Shown piece by piece: positions 17,226 to 25,816 of a DNA stretch of 50,643 bases (the first letter of the stretch is position 1; each line of letters starts with the position of its first letter). Origin of the DNA: UBA11612 sp964475755. Its GTDB lineage: Bacteria; Pseudomonadota; Alphaproteobacteria; Rhodospirillales; Rhodospirillaceae. Both the position numbers and the translations under genes were made by a program. Below the pieces are notes generated by a model. It had not been told where the DNA came from and did not search any database. It was given only the letters and a program-made list of their open reading frames with translations. Location: contig CAYYXR010000020.1 in NCBI GenBank assembly GCA_964475755.1, positions 1 to 50,643 on the forward strand. Reading direction: 5' to 3'.

Positions 17226-19397
17226 ATGCGTATTCAATCCAAATTATTCCTGCTTTTACTAGCGATTGCGATTATTCCACTGCTCGCGTTGAGTTGGCGT
17301 AGCGAACGAGCGATCCAGGCCCTGGGCGATGCAATCGTTGATCGGGGGCGGGATAGTGTCATTCAAGGGATTGAGGGTCAGCTCAATCAGTCCATCGCAT
17401 ATGCGTCTGACTTACTCACCGCGCAGCAAAGACAAGTTGAATTCGCATTGAGGCTCCAGGCCTCGGAAGCTGGAAGGTTTTTGACAGCGCCGGCAGTTTC
17501 CCGCGACCGCAATACAAAATTTTATATGGCGCAAGATTTCGATGATCCTCGGACGTGGCCGCCGGACACGGAGCTGACTCTGGATTACGCGATTACTTCT
17601 CCGGAAGGCTCATACCAAGCTGTGCCGGTATCTCGTGAGCACCAAGCATTCTTACTGACAAAGGGCGGTAACCTGGCGACGATGAGGCCTGTCATGCTGC
17701 AGCTTTCAGGGCTCAGCGAAGTCTACCGCGAGCTCAATACGACAAGCGCAGGTTTATTTTACTGGCAATACGTAAGTTTGAAATCCGGTCTTCATTCCAC
17801 CTATCCCGGCCATGGAGGATACCCGGCTGGTTATGATCCAAGCGAAAGACCGTGGTTCAAATCGGCGCTGCGCGAGGGTGAGTTAATTTGGACGCAACCA
17901 TTCATAGATGCCGCCACGCGAAGGTTGCTGTTAACCGCGGCCATGCCGGTCCAAACCCGTCCGGGCAATCAAGTCGGCGTTACGGGCATTGATATCGATA
18001 TCCTCAAAATTCTTGAGGATATTCATGACCGCGTGCCTTTGGAGACGGATGCCGAAATATACATCGTTTCGGTGGCGGACACTGATGGCTCTTCTTATGT
18101 GGCGGGCCAATCTGCCGGCGCCGCATCTATCAGGGCGGTTGCGTCTAGCGCCTATCGAGATACAGGCATGGCTTGGGACACGACACCGGAGACGCCGCTG
18201 TTGTTGAGCGATGCCGAGACAGGCGCCAGTTTAGTGGCGGAAGATTTGATTGCAGGCCGCGATGGTACGCGGCGGATGCCTCATAGCGGCAGGCCGTCGC
18301 TTTGGGTGTACGGTGGGCTTGAGCAGATCAACGCGGCGCTTCTTTACATTGTTCCCGTGGATGAAATTGAAAGCGCCGCGGATCAAGCTCAGTTCGCAAT
18401 CAGTGGAGCAATCGCTGATCAAATCCAATTGGCTGGGATTGCTTCGATTACGCTCATTGCTGTGGTGGCCGTATTGGCCATGGTTGCATCCCGCTCTGTC
18501 ACGGGACCACTTAGAGCGCTTGCGACAACGGCTCGCGGCCTCGCGGGTGGAAACCTAGATGCCCGGGCCAACGTAAAAAGTGGAGATGAAGTCGGAGACT
18601 TGGCGAAAGCATTTAATTCCATGATCCCCCAGCTTAGAAGTCATATCTCCGTAAAGGAGTCGCTGGCGTTGGCCCGTGAAGTTCAACAGAAGCTATTGCC
18701 GGAAACAGCGCCCAAGATTCGAGGTTTAGATATCGCCGGCCGATGTGTTTATAGCGAAGACGTTGGTGGAGACTATTATGATTTCGTTCCATTTCGGCAA
18801 AGACATGGTGTTGAGCGCATAGGCGTCGTCGTCGGAGATGTCGCTGGTCACGGCGTGGTTGCTGCGTTGACGATGACATCGGTCAGGGCGCTGCTTCGCA
18901 GTTTTGCCGGAGATGGTCGGGATCTTCTTTCTGTAATCGATGCGCTAAATGATCACTTGGCGGCGGACGCAGCCGGTGGCCGGTTCGTCACACTTGTATA
19001 CTTCGTAATTGATGCAAACGCGAAATCAATGCGGTGGATTAGCGCCGGACATGGCCCAAACCTTTTGTATGATCCGATCACGAAAGATTTTGAAGAATTG
19101 GAAGTAAACGACATTCCCCTTGGAGTGCAGCCCGATTGGAAATTCAATGAGTGTATTCTGCCGAAATGGCCGTCAGGCGGCATCTTGATCCTGGGAACCG
19201 ACGGAATTTGGGAGACGACCGACCCGGAAGAAAGAGCATTTGGCAGAGCTGGTCTGATGGAGGTTGTCCGGCAAGTTGCGCATTTGCCTGCAGAAAGCAT
19301 ATGCGATAAAATTGTTGAAACGCTTCGGCTGTTCTCCGGCGCGGCTGTGCAGCGAGATGACATCACGCTCGTGGTCGTCAAATTTCTTTCTGACTAA
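17226..19397 (+). CDS. Cache-HAMP-PP2C (SpoIIE/RsbU-type) sensor phosphatase
   Basis: A membrane sensor of 723 residues ending in a serine/threonine phosphatase. A first transmembrane helix (about 7-24) is followed by a periplasmic double-Cache region (about 35-390; YDPSERPWFKSAL is the typical ligand-side motif). A second helix lies at about 400-422 (GIASITLIAVVAVLAMV), then a HAMP linker (ARGLAGGNLDAR) and a SpoIIE-type PP2C domain from about residue 480. The metal-binding motif EDVGGDYYDF is near residue 509, and GDVAGHG and the late GTDGIWE are also present, so the phosphatase should be active. Relatives (RsbU, SiaA) dephosphorylate an anti-sigma-factor antagonist. No STAS or anti-sigma kinase gene is visible here, so its partner is elsewhere. 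Confidence 0.93.
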   Translation: MRIQSKLFLLLLAIAIIPLLALSWRSERAIQALGDAIVDRGRDSVIQGIEGQLNQSIAYASDLLTAQQRQVEFALRLQASEAGRFLTAPAVSRDRNTKFYMAQDFDDPRTWPPDTELTLDYAITSPEGSYQAVPVSREHQAFLLTKGGNLATMRPVMLQLSGLSEVYRELNTTSAGLFYWQYVSLKSGLHSTYPGHGGYPAGYDPSERPWFKSALREGELIWTQPFIDAATRRLLLTAAMPVQTRPGNQVGVTGIDIDILKILEDIHDRVPLETDAEIYIVSVADTDGSSYVAGQSAGAASIRAVASSAYRDTGMAWDTTPETPLLLSDAETGASLVAEDLIAGRDGTRRMPHSGRPSLWVYGGLEQINAALLYIVPVDEIESAADQAQFAISGAIADQIQLAGIASITLIAVVAVLAMVASRSVTGPLRALATTARGLAGGNLDARANVKSGDEVGDLAKAFNSMIPQLRSHISVKESLALAREVQQKLLPETAPKIRGLDIAGRCVYSEDVGGDYYDFVPFRQRHGVERIGVVVGDVAGHGVVAALTMTSVRALLRSFAGDGRDLLSVIDALNDHLAADAAGGRFVTLVYFVIDANAKSMRWISAGHGPNLLYDPITKDFEELEVNDIPLGVQPDWKFNECILPKWPSGGILILGTDGIWETTDPEERAFGRAGLMEVVRQVAHLPAESICDKIVETLRLFSGAAVQRDDITLVVVKFLSD

Positions 19398-19410
19398 AGC
19401 ACCTTAATCC

Positions 19411-19836
19411 ATGCCATTGCATCTTCTTAAATTGGCGGTTGGCATTGACGACGTTGAGCATTTGCAGAAGCGGCAACGTGCGCTGCGTGCCAAAGATGGT
19501 ACGTTGAGGCACCGGACCCGCATGACACCTCGGCGTCAGTCCGAATTAATGGACGGTGGGTCGATGTACTGGGTCATTCGTGGCAGCATCCTAGTCCGCC
19601 AACCCTTGCTGGCATTGAAAGAAGACAAAGACGAAAAAGGCCGGTCTCTTTGCATTATTGAGTTGGAGGATAGGCATATCCTCGTGCGTCCCACCGCAAA
19701 GCGTCCATTTCAAGGTTGGCGTTATCTGCCCGACAGTTCCGCGCCGCCCGACCTTAATCTTGCAAAGGGCGGGAGTGTTGACCCCGATATGCCGAAAGAC
19801 ATGAGGCAGGAGTTAAGCCGCCTCGGTTTAATCTAG
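19411..19836 (+). CDS. DUF1489 family protein
   Basis: A 141-residue conserved protein of unknown function found mainly in Alphaproteobacteria. Features are the opening LHLLKLAVGIDDVEHL, the RQ-rich segment TPRRQSELMDGGSMYWVIRG, a strand pair IIELEDRHILVRPTAKRPFQGWRYL, and the short C-terminal helix PKDMRQELSRLGLI. The family commonly contains a nearly invariant RPFQGWRYL block, which is intact. It begins 13 bases after the phosphatase stop and may be co-transcribed with it, although the family is widespread without such a neighbour. No catalytic residues are established for it. Confidence 0.88.
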   Translation: MPLHLLKLAVGIDDVEHLQKRQRALRAKDGTLRHRTRMTPRRQSELMDGGSMYWVIRGSILVRQPLLALKEDKDEKGRSLCIIELEDRHILVRPTAKRPFQGWRYLPDSSAPPDLNLAKGGSVDPDMPKDMRQELSRLGLI

Positions 19837-19859
19837 GGCTAACAAACACAGCCAAGCGA

Positions 19860-20747
19860 TTACGAGAGAATCACAAGGGGCAACCCCACAACCATTATGA
19901 TCATTCCCATGATTTTTACTGGTGTCGCCGGTTCGTTAAACATTGTTCTTCCCAGTACCAAAGACCCCAATATCCCCACCGTGCGTTTGATAAGTTCTAC
20001 AACAGCAACCAGAGTAGTTTGGTAGGCAGCCAATTGAAACGCGTATGCAAGTCCTGACGACAAGACTGCACCGACAATCGGCCGTGCTGACATGCGTGGA
20101 ATGGCGAAGGCATGTACTCCTCCACGCCATGCAACCCAAACGGCCGCGGCCGTAGCGATCAGTGTTAGCTGAATTAGCCCATGCATCCCCACGGAAGAGT
20201 GCTCTACGCAAGCCTTGTCGATCGGCGGTGCTATGGACCACAAGATGACAACACCCGCCATCGGCTTTACACCAGGTTCCCTTCGAAGGTTTGCGAGCAT
20301 TTCCACTAAAGAAAACGCGGAGCCAGCGGGTGCAAACAAAAGAAGTAGCCCGAGGCTTACCAAAGAGATCCCGACGATTTGATGTGTTTCTGGCCATTCG
20401 TCGATCAGCAAGCCGCTAAATAACGTGGTTAGGGCCGGGATCAGCCCCAGCATAGGAATCATAAGGCTGAGCGGCGACCTGCGTACTGCTAGAATAAAAA
20501 GAGTGTTGGCCGCGAACCCAATGACGGCAACACTAAGACCGGGAACCAAATACGCTTCCGAGAGATGGAAGTCGCCGACAATAATCAACCATGCGCCTAG
20601 AATCGGAATTTGACCGGCAACCATTAGAAATAACAAAAGCGGTGCGCTGCAGCTCGCGGGGACCGCTTTGCGGAAGTAATCTGAAGCGGAATAAGATACG
20701 GCGCTGGCTAAGCTGAGCGCGAGGGCTAAGGAACTGAGAGCGAGCAT
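19860..20747 (-). CDS. EamA-type DMT superfamily transporter
   Basis: An inner-membrane drug/metabolite transporter of about 295 residues and ten predicted helices in two EamA repeats, the normal size for the family. The segment PMLGLIPALTTLFSGLLIDEWPE ends the first repeat, and LIKRTVGILGSLVLGRTMFNEP ends the second with the usual Glu-Pro after a long helix. The substrate cannot be deduced. I start at the ATG at 20747 (MLALSSLALAL). Upstream in-frame starts would overlap the divergent msrB gene and add a stretch that does not look like this family. No convincing Shine-Dalgarno precedes 20747, so a slightly earlier GTG is possible. Confidence 0.85.
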   Translation of the reverse strand: MLALSSLALALSLASAVSYSASDYFRKAVPASCSAPLLLFLMVAGQIPILGAWLIIVGDFHLSEAYLVPGLSVAVIGFAANTLFILAVRRSPLSLMIPMLGLIPALTTLFSGLLIDEWPETHQIVGISLVSLGLLLLFAPAGSAFSLVEMLANLRREPGVKPMAGVVILWSIAPPIDKACVEHSSVGMHGLIQLTLIATAAAVWVAWRGGVHAFAIPRMSARPIVGAVLSSGLAYAFQLAAYQTTLVAVVELIKRTVGILGSLVLGRTMFNEPATPVKIMGMIIMVVGLPLVILS

Positions 20748-20807
20748 GACATTGGCTAGCACACTTGAGCCGACAAGCTCGAGATATCGTTTAGGCGAGG
20801 AGCAAAA

Positions 20808-21209
20808 ATGGCAAAAATAGACAAAACTGATGAACAATGGCGTGCCGAGCTCACGCCGGAGCAGTTCTTTATCTTGAGAGAAAAGGGCACAGAGAGACCT
20901 TTTTCCGGCGAATACAACGATTTTAAGAAAGAGGGTGTCTTTAAATGTAGCGGATGCGGCCAAGCGCTGTTTGACTCGCGCGCGAAGTATGAGTCCGGAT
21001 CCGGATGGCCAAGCTTTTTCGAGCCGGCGATCACATCAGCCATCGATGAGTATCGGGATACCAGCCACGGAATGGTTCGGGTCGAGGTGACATGTGCAAA
21101 TTGTGGCGGTCACCTTGGGCACGTTTTTCCAGATGGTCCGCGGCCCACGGGTCAGCGGTATTGCATAAACTCCATTTCCTTGAAATTTGAAGACAAGAAA
21201 ATTGATTAG
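20808..21209 (+). CDS. msrB: Peptide-methionine (R)-S-oxide reductase
   Basis: Reduces the R-epimer of methionine sulfoxide in proteins using thioredoxin. At 133 residues it is a complete stand-alone MsrB without a signal peptide, so cytoplasmic. Both zinc-binding pairs are present (CSGCG at about 46-50 and CANCGG at about 97-102). The core motif SGSGWPSFFEP, HLGHVF, and the catalytic selenocysteine-equivalent cysteine in QRYCINS (Cys119) are intact. It is transcribed divergently from the DMT transporter and convergently with queF. It complements the periplasmic MsrPQ pair at 30359-32011. Confidence 0.97.
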   Translation: MAKIDKTDEQWRAELTPEQFFILREKGTERPFSGEYNDFKKEGVFKCSGCGQALFDSRAKYESGSGWPSFFEPAITSAIDEYRDTSHGMVRVEVTCANCGGHLGHVFPDGPRPTGQRYCINSISLKFEDKKID

Positions 21210-21230
21210 CCAGCTCGTTAAATATGCGCG

Positions 21231-21692
21231 TCAGCCCCGGCCCCGGTAAGAGGGGACGTTCTGCTCAGGCGCCCAAATGTTCTCGGGCAATTTTCCTGTC
21301 TGCCAGAAAACATCTATGGGAATGCCGCCGCGCGGGTACCAGTATCCCCCTATGCGTAGCCACTTCGGTTCGGCCGCTTCCAGAATGCGTTTGCCGATCA
21401 TAATCGTGCAGTCCTCGTGAAATGCGCCGTGATTCCGAAATGATGCAAGAAAAAGCTTTAGGGACTTGGACTCGACGATGGCTTCATCCGGCACATAATC
21501 TATGACAATGTGTGCGAAGTCGGGTTGTCCTGTAACCGGGCATAGCGCTGTAAATTCCGGGCACGTGAAACGAACAAAATAATCGGTTTCCTGGTGCGGA
21601 TTGGGCACGCACTCTAGGATGGCGTCGTTGGGCGATGCCGGCAGGCCGGACCGCGCACCAAGAGCCGAAAGATGTATTTTTTCATCAGACAT
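21231..21692 (-). CDS. queF: NADPH-dependent 7-cyano-7-deazaguanine reductase
   Basis: Reduces the nitrile of preQ0 to the amine of preQ1 in queuosine biosynthesis. The 153-residue unimodular form has the active-site cysteine in FTALCPVTGQPDFA (Cys51), the family signature ESKSLKLFLASFRNHGAFHED with its NADPH- and substrate-binding residues, and the C-terminal RIGGYWYPRGG. The ATG at 21692 (MSDEKIHLS) gives the family length. Earlier in-frame starts would add an implausible N-terminus running into the divergent DUF1289 gene. No other queuosine gene is nearby. Confidence 0.95.
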   Translation of the reverse strand: MSDEKIHLSALGARSGLPASPNDAILECVPNPHQETDYFVRFTCPEFTALCPVTGQPDFAHIVIDYVPDEAIVESKSLKLFLASFRNHGAFHEDCTIMIGKRILEAAEPKWLRIGGYWYPRGGIPIDVFWQTGKLPENIWAPEQNVPSYRGRG

Positions 21693-21799
21693 GGTCGCTA
21701 TTCCAATCACACTCAAGCGTTGACGGATATTTGTTTGTAGGAACTGGCGTTCGCGGATTTCTGCTTGCTGAGATTTGAACATACCCTTACTTGAATAGC

Positions 21800-22033
21800 A
21801 TGTCTCATTCGTCATTGGCATCGGAGGAGCTTATAGCCTCTCCCTGCATCAGCGTGTGCACGGTTGATAAGGAACCCGGCTTGTGCATCGGGTGTTTGCG
21901 CACTCTGAAAGAAATTGGCGCGTGGAGGTCAATGTCACTTGATGAAAAAAAGAAAGTTGTTCGTGCATGTGAAGAGCGCGCGAAGACCATGGCAAGGCGA
22001 GGCAAGGACGGGCAGCCACTCAATAATGGGTAG
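21800..22033 (+). CDS. DUF1289 small cysteine-rich protein
   Basis: A 77-residue protein with the DUF1289 core: SPCISVCTVDKEPGLCIGC followed by LRTLKEIGAW, where four cysteines probably bind a metal or iron-sulfur cluster. The helical tail (SLDEKKKVVRACEERAKTMARR) is strongly basic. The family is common in Proteobacteria and has no assigned function. The start is the ATG at 21800; a TTG three codons earlier is less likely. It is divergent from queF across about 107 bases. Confidence 0.85.
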   Translation: MSHSSLASEELIASPCISVCTVDKEPGLCIGCLRTLKEIGAWRSMSLDEKKKVVRACEERAKTMARRGKDGQPLNNG

Positions 22034-22179
22034 TCAGCGCTTCTGCCGATTCTTGGAAATCTCTCGTTTGAGATTCACATTGGAGCGCGGAATCCATAGG
22101 AATTCCGCCACTCCTAACGCTATATCTGGTGTTTAGTCCCGCGGTATATACAATCCCCGCCCGTCTCGAGGAGGGCCGG

Positions 22180-22437
22180 ATGACCAGCAGATCAGTACCG
22201 AAGAATTCCGGAATCAATGTGAAAAAGGCACCGGGTATTGCAATCCCGCTTCCCGCTGCCTTCGACGATGTGCGCGGTATCGTAGAACGCGCAGTCAGTA
22301 TGGCGAGAGCGTTCGGCCGGGATTATCTGGCGCAAAGCCGTGTCGCCGCTCAATCGGTCGCCGCTGTTCGCCCCGACTTGACGCCCTTGGAGGTCATGGA
22401 CGCTGTTCGCCATTTGCGAGACACGCAAGCTGTCTAG
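22180..22437 (+). CDS. Small protein of unknown function
   Basis: An 85-residue product I do not recognise. Translation is well supported by GAGGAGGG at 22168-22175, five bases before the ATG at 22180. The N-terminus is basic and probably disordered (residues 1-25), then comes a helix-rich part with IVERAVSMARAFGRDYLAQ and a short LTPLEVMDAVRHLRD segment that reads like one helix-turn-helix or a small helical bundle. It has no cysteines and no signal peptide. It converges on the Tam-like methyltransferase with a gap of nine bases. It may be a lineage-specific regulator or a structural protein; there is no functional evidence. Confidence 0.7.
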   Translation: MTSRSVPKNSGINVKKAPGIAIPLPAAFDDVRGIVERAVSMARAFGRDYLAQSRVAAQSVAAVRPDLTPLEVMDAVRHLRDTQAV

Positions 22438-22446
22438 TTGTGAAAT

Positions 22447-23349
22447 TTATCCGGCGTGTGTTGCCAGGATAAAAAGTCTTCGCATGGTAAAGAGGGTTTT
22501 GCCGTCCGACTGCGGGGCATAGTGATGGCGCGTTTCCGCCGCATAGTCAGCCAGGAACTCCAGCCGGTCTTTGTCATTTAACTGAGTCAAAATCGGACGA
22601 AGGCCTGTGCCCGACATCCAGTTAACGACCGGATCTGTGCCGGTCAGGACGTGGTGATAGTTCGTTTGCCATAGGTCGATGGTCGTGCAGTGCCTGTGAA
22701 GCAGCTCATAGTAATAAGACGCAGCATGCGCATCGATATGTGGTTCAACCCCTTTCAATTTATTTTTCCATTTCGGCGACGTTATCACTGAGCGAATGCA
22801 AAGTTGATAAGGCGCGTCAGACGTCAGCGGCATTTGAACTGCGAGCACACCGCCCGGGGCAATATTCTCCAATAGACGAGGAAACAATGATGCGTGGTCT
22901 TCGACCCACTGCAACGACGCATTTGCAAAAACCAGCGCGGCTTTGGGCTGCGCCGACCATTCGGTAATGTCACCTTGAGTCCATGTGATGGTTTCGGGAT
23001 TAGGAGATTTACGCGCTTCTACCAACATCTCCCCGGAAGAATCGAGGCCGACAACCTCTCGCTCGGGCCATTTCTGTTTGAGCTTTAAGGTAATATTGCC
23101 CGGCCCACATCCAAGATCAAATATGGGTCCGTCAACATTAACTGAAATTCTCGGCAGAAAATCTTCGACGGGCCGCGCGCGGTAAGCTTCAAATTGAAGA
23201 TAGGTCGATGGATTCCAGATCGGTGTTTGGTTATTTGGCGTCAATTTTCCACCGGACGTAGATTTTAGGTGCCGAGTATCAGTGCTTGAATTAATAGAGA
23301 CTGACCGCACGTCAACCGTTCGCAATCGATTATGCGCTCGCTTCCTCAA
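22447..23349 (-). CDS. SAM-dependent methyltransferase, trans-aconitate methyltransferase-like
   Basis: A class I methyltransferase resembling Tam, which methylates trans-aconitate to relieve inhibition of aconitase. The family opening WNPSTYLQFEAYRARPVEDFL is followed by the SAM loop IFDLGCGPGNITLKL (motif I), VVGLDSSGEML (motif II), and FANASLQWVEDH (motif IV). The C-terminal half has a helical lid typical of Tam. From the ATG at 23349 the protein is 300 residues and overlaps the upstream GGDEF gene by 20 bases. Its first 35 residues look unconserved. A TTG at 23244 preceded by GGTGGA would give 265 residues, closer to E. coli Tam (252), so the true start is uncertain. The substrate is inferred from resemblance only. 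Confidence 0.85.
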   Translation of the reverse strand: MRKRAHNRLRTVDVRSVSINSSTDTRHLKSTSGGKLTPNNQTPIWNPSTYLQFEAYRARPVEDFLPRISVNVDGPIFDLGCGPGNITLKLKQKWPEREVVGLDSSGEMLVEARKSPNPETITWTQGDITEWSAQPKAALVFANASLQWVEDHASLFPRLLENIAPGGVLAVQMPLTSDAPYQLCIRSVITSPKWKNKLKGVEPHIDAHAASYYYELLHRHCTTIDLWQTNYHHVLTGTDPVVNWMSGTGLRPILTQLNDKDRLEFLADYAAETRHHYAPQSDGKTLFTMRRLFILATHAG

Positions 23350-24454
23350 GTGTAGCCAAGGCGTGTGGTGACTCCGCGAGGACGGCGTTACTTCCGCCCC
23401 GCTCGATGGCGTCTTCCAACGCTTGTTCAGTTCTTCTCAGCATATCGCCAGCCCAGCGGTCGGTCGGATGAAGTTCCGCTGCGCCGATGCTGGTGGAAAA
23501 AATGATCGGAATGCCGCCAGATTGCACTTTCAGGGCGGCCGCGTCGCGGCACATTCTGGTTGCCAAAGTTAGGGCGCCGGCGCCCTCTGTTTCGGGAAGT
23601 AAGGCAAGAAACCTGTGGGGCCCCAGCCGGCCTAAGCTGTCACAATGTCGCATAATGACGCTGCAATAACCGCACAATACCTGCACGACAACATCGGACG
23701 CATGGACGCCATATGAAGACTTCAAAGTCTCGAATCCATCGATTTCAATCATCAAGCAGGAGAATGGCTCCTTGTATCTCCGGGCCCGCGCGAACTCGTT
23801 TTGCGCAAGTAAATTTATGTGCGCTCTATTGGAAACGCCGGTGAGGTCGTCGGATGTCGCGCGTCGTTCAAGCTCTCGATGAAGCACGGACGACTTGCGA
23901 CGTGCTTGCTCAAGAGTCCATGACAAGATGATTGCGATGGTCACGCCGGACATAAATGCAATAAACGCAACCCCTGGGTTGAAGTCAGCGGGGACGTCGG
24001 AAATAACCAGCAGGAACGATGCGGAGCCAATAACGATTGTAACGCTAATCGCAATGAGTGCGCTCCGTAGTCTTGGCGCTAAAGACGCCACAAACAATGC
24101 GATGATGGTGAACGGTAACGGAAACTGCTGTGCAATTCCGCTTCCTTCAACGGCCATGCCCAATGCGGTTTGAGCACTGAATACAACTGCTGCAATGATT
24201 GGTAGCGCATCGATATGCGCAATAGGAAGCCCAGTGGCGACGTATGCGAACATGCCCAAGGTGAGAGCGCCAGCTGCAACACAAGATAGCAATATGATTA
24301 GCGAGCCATCCAAATAGACGAAATTCCACGCTCCGGCCGCAAAGTATGCGATGGAGGCGGCAAATAACAACACGCGCTGAAGCGGCAGGCAGTCGGCCGC
24401 GCGCTCGTCGCGTACAAATGAGTTAGCTGCATAAAGTGTCATAAAGGACTTCAT
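23330..24454 (-). CDS. Multi-pass membrane protein with a degenerate GGDEF domain
   Basis: A 374-residue protein with about six transmembrane helices in the first 185 residues, followed by a GGDEF-like domain (about 205-355). The opening of the domain (RATSDDLTGVSNRAHI) and the strand LMIEIDGFETLKSSYG are normal, but the signature loop reads GRLGPHRFLAL where an active enzyme has GGDEF or GGEEF. The metal-binding acids are therefore missing and GTP condensation should not occur. The inhibitory-site RxxD is still present, as RHCD five residues before the loop. That combination is typical of cyclic-di-GMP receptors such as PelD, which is my inference. It precedes and slightly overlaps the methyltransferase gene and follows another GGDEF gene on the same strand. 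Confidence 0.85.
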   Translation of the reverse strand: MKSFMTLYAANSFVRDERAADCLPLQRVLLFAASIAYFAAGAWNFVYLDGSLIILLSCVAAGALTLGMFAYVATGLPIAHIDALPIIAAVVFSAQTALGMAVEGSGIAQQFPLPFTIIALFVASLAPRLRSALIAISVTIVIGSASFLLVISDVPADFNPGVAFIAFMSGVTIAIILSWTLEQARRKSSVLHRELERRATSDDLTGVSNRAHINLLAQNEFARARRYKEPFSCLMIEIDGFETLKSSYGVHASDVVVQVLCGYCSVIMRHCDSLGRLGPHRFLALLPETEGAGALTLATRMCRDAAALKVQSGGIPIIFSTSIGAAELHPTDRWAGDMLRRTEQALEDAIERGGSNAVLAESPHALATLEEASA

Positions 24455-24602
24455 GATACGTGTAGGGGTTGCCTTTATTCACATTAACACATGCCTATTT
24501 GGTGCATGCGGTCAAGTCAAACCGCCTGAGTCATAAATAGCTCCGAGGTTTAAATTCGCACCATGTTACGCAACCGCAGCCAAGCAATGTGTATGCTTAT
24601 GT

Positions 24603-25553
24603 TTAATGAATTCGTGCCAACGCAACGGCAGAAGTATTTTGTCTGCGTCCCGCCGCCTTTGCGTCAAACATGGCATGTGTTGCGTTGAGCATTAGTTTTT
24701 GCGTCACGGCGATTGGATCATCGGCATTTTTTGTTTCGTGGATTGCTACGCCGCAGGTTCCAGTAATTGAGTGTGTGCTCGACCCAATTTCCATGGGTCC
24801 GGTAATAGCGTCAGTAAATAATTTCGCCGCGTTGAGAACGTGGCTTGGCAACAGCACGTTTCTCAGAAGCAACGCAAATTCGTCACCGCCGATTCGAGCT
24901 ATGACCTGCGTTCTTGATATGAGATGGCGAACACGCGAGGCCGCTTCAATTAACACTGCATCTCCAATTTCGTGACCATGCCGAGTGTTTAAAATCTTTG
25001 TACCGTTCAAATTGAGAAGCGCGACTCCAACAAGCCCGCCAGTAGTCCTTACGTCAGAAACGGTCTGCGCCAATTTTTCTAAAAACGCTAATCGGTTTGG
25101 TAATTCGGTCAGCGAATCAAAATATGCTGCGCGTGTTAACGCCCTTTTTCTTCTGTGGTTTGCAACGGCATATCGAACAGATCTTTCAAGGCCTTCGACC
25201 GTCAGATCCCCTTTGACCAGAAAATCGTATGCGCCGTGCGCGAGCACTTCTTCATCCACGCCGCGATCATCAATGGCAGTGACAACAATAAATGGCACGT
25301 CGATATCACTTCGACGCGCTTCTTCCATTAAATCGACGCCGGTATATGGAAGTAAATGATAGTCAGCCAAACACAGATCAATGTGTTCGCCGCCCATAAG
25401 ATGTAGTGCCGCCGGAATGGTGTCCGCGTGAAAAATATTCGAATTTTGAATACCCGCCGTGCGTAAAAATTTTCTGATAAGAGCAGCATCCATCGCGCTG
25501 TCTTCAAAGAGCAATATACGAAGTTCTTTAGTTGGGGGCATCGCAGCGGTCAT
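24603..25553 (-). CDS. Response regulator with GGDEF output domain (diguanylate cyclase)
   Basis: A 316-residue two-domain protein. The receiver domain (about 8-130) has the acidic pair in LLFEDS, phospho-acceptor Asp in CLADYHLL, the Thr of VVTAID and the Lys of FLVKGD, so it should be phosphorylated. The GGDEF domain (about 150-310) has an intact RIGGDEFALLL active site, while the position of the RxxD inhibitory site reads SRTQ, so product inhibition is probably lost. The ATG at 25553 has CAGGAG at the right distance; an upstream start at 25676 lacks one. No histidine kinase is adjacent. About 150 bases separate it from the membrane GGDEF gene downstream. Confidence 0.92.
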   Translation of the reverse strand: MTAAMPPTKELRILLFEDSAMDAALIRKFLRTAGIQNSNIFHADTIPAALHLMGGEHIDLCLADYHLLPYTGVDLMEEARRSDIDVPFIVVTAIDDRGVDEEVLAHGAYDFLVKGDLTVEGLERSVRYAVANHRRKRALTRAAYFDSLTELPNRLAFLEKLAQTVSDVRTTGGLVGVALLNLNGTKILNTRHGHEIGDAVLIEAASRVRHLISRTQVIARIGGDEFALLLRNVLLPSHVLNAAKLFTDAITGPMEIGSSTHSITGTCGVAIHETKNADDPIAVTQKLMLNATHAMFDAKAAGRRQNTSAVALARIH

Positions 25554-25816
25554 CGGTTCTCCTGAGGTCTTGAAGCGGCCTATTTTTGAGACTTGGTATA
25601 CAGGGAGGTCGTTGACAGAACATGAATCACCCAAGCCGCTAATTCTCCCGGCTTTTAAGGCCGGTCTGGCGGCCATTTAAGGGTAGAAGCCTCGTCACGG
25701 ACCGCGCAGCGTGCGGAGAAGCCCGGATTACGCTGCCAACGGTTGGGCGGTGTGCTCAGCGCGCGAAAGTCGTATTTGCCCGATGAAATTTTGCCTCCGA
25801 TGGAAGGTCCGTAACC

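Noticed and set aside
19860..20963. Longer form of the DMT transporter starting at 20963
   Set aside because: The extra N-terminus would lie antisense over the start of msrB and carries no membrane-transporter features; the shorter form has the family length.
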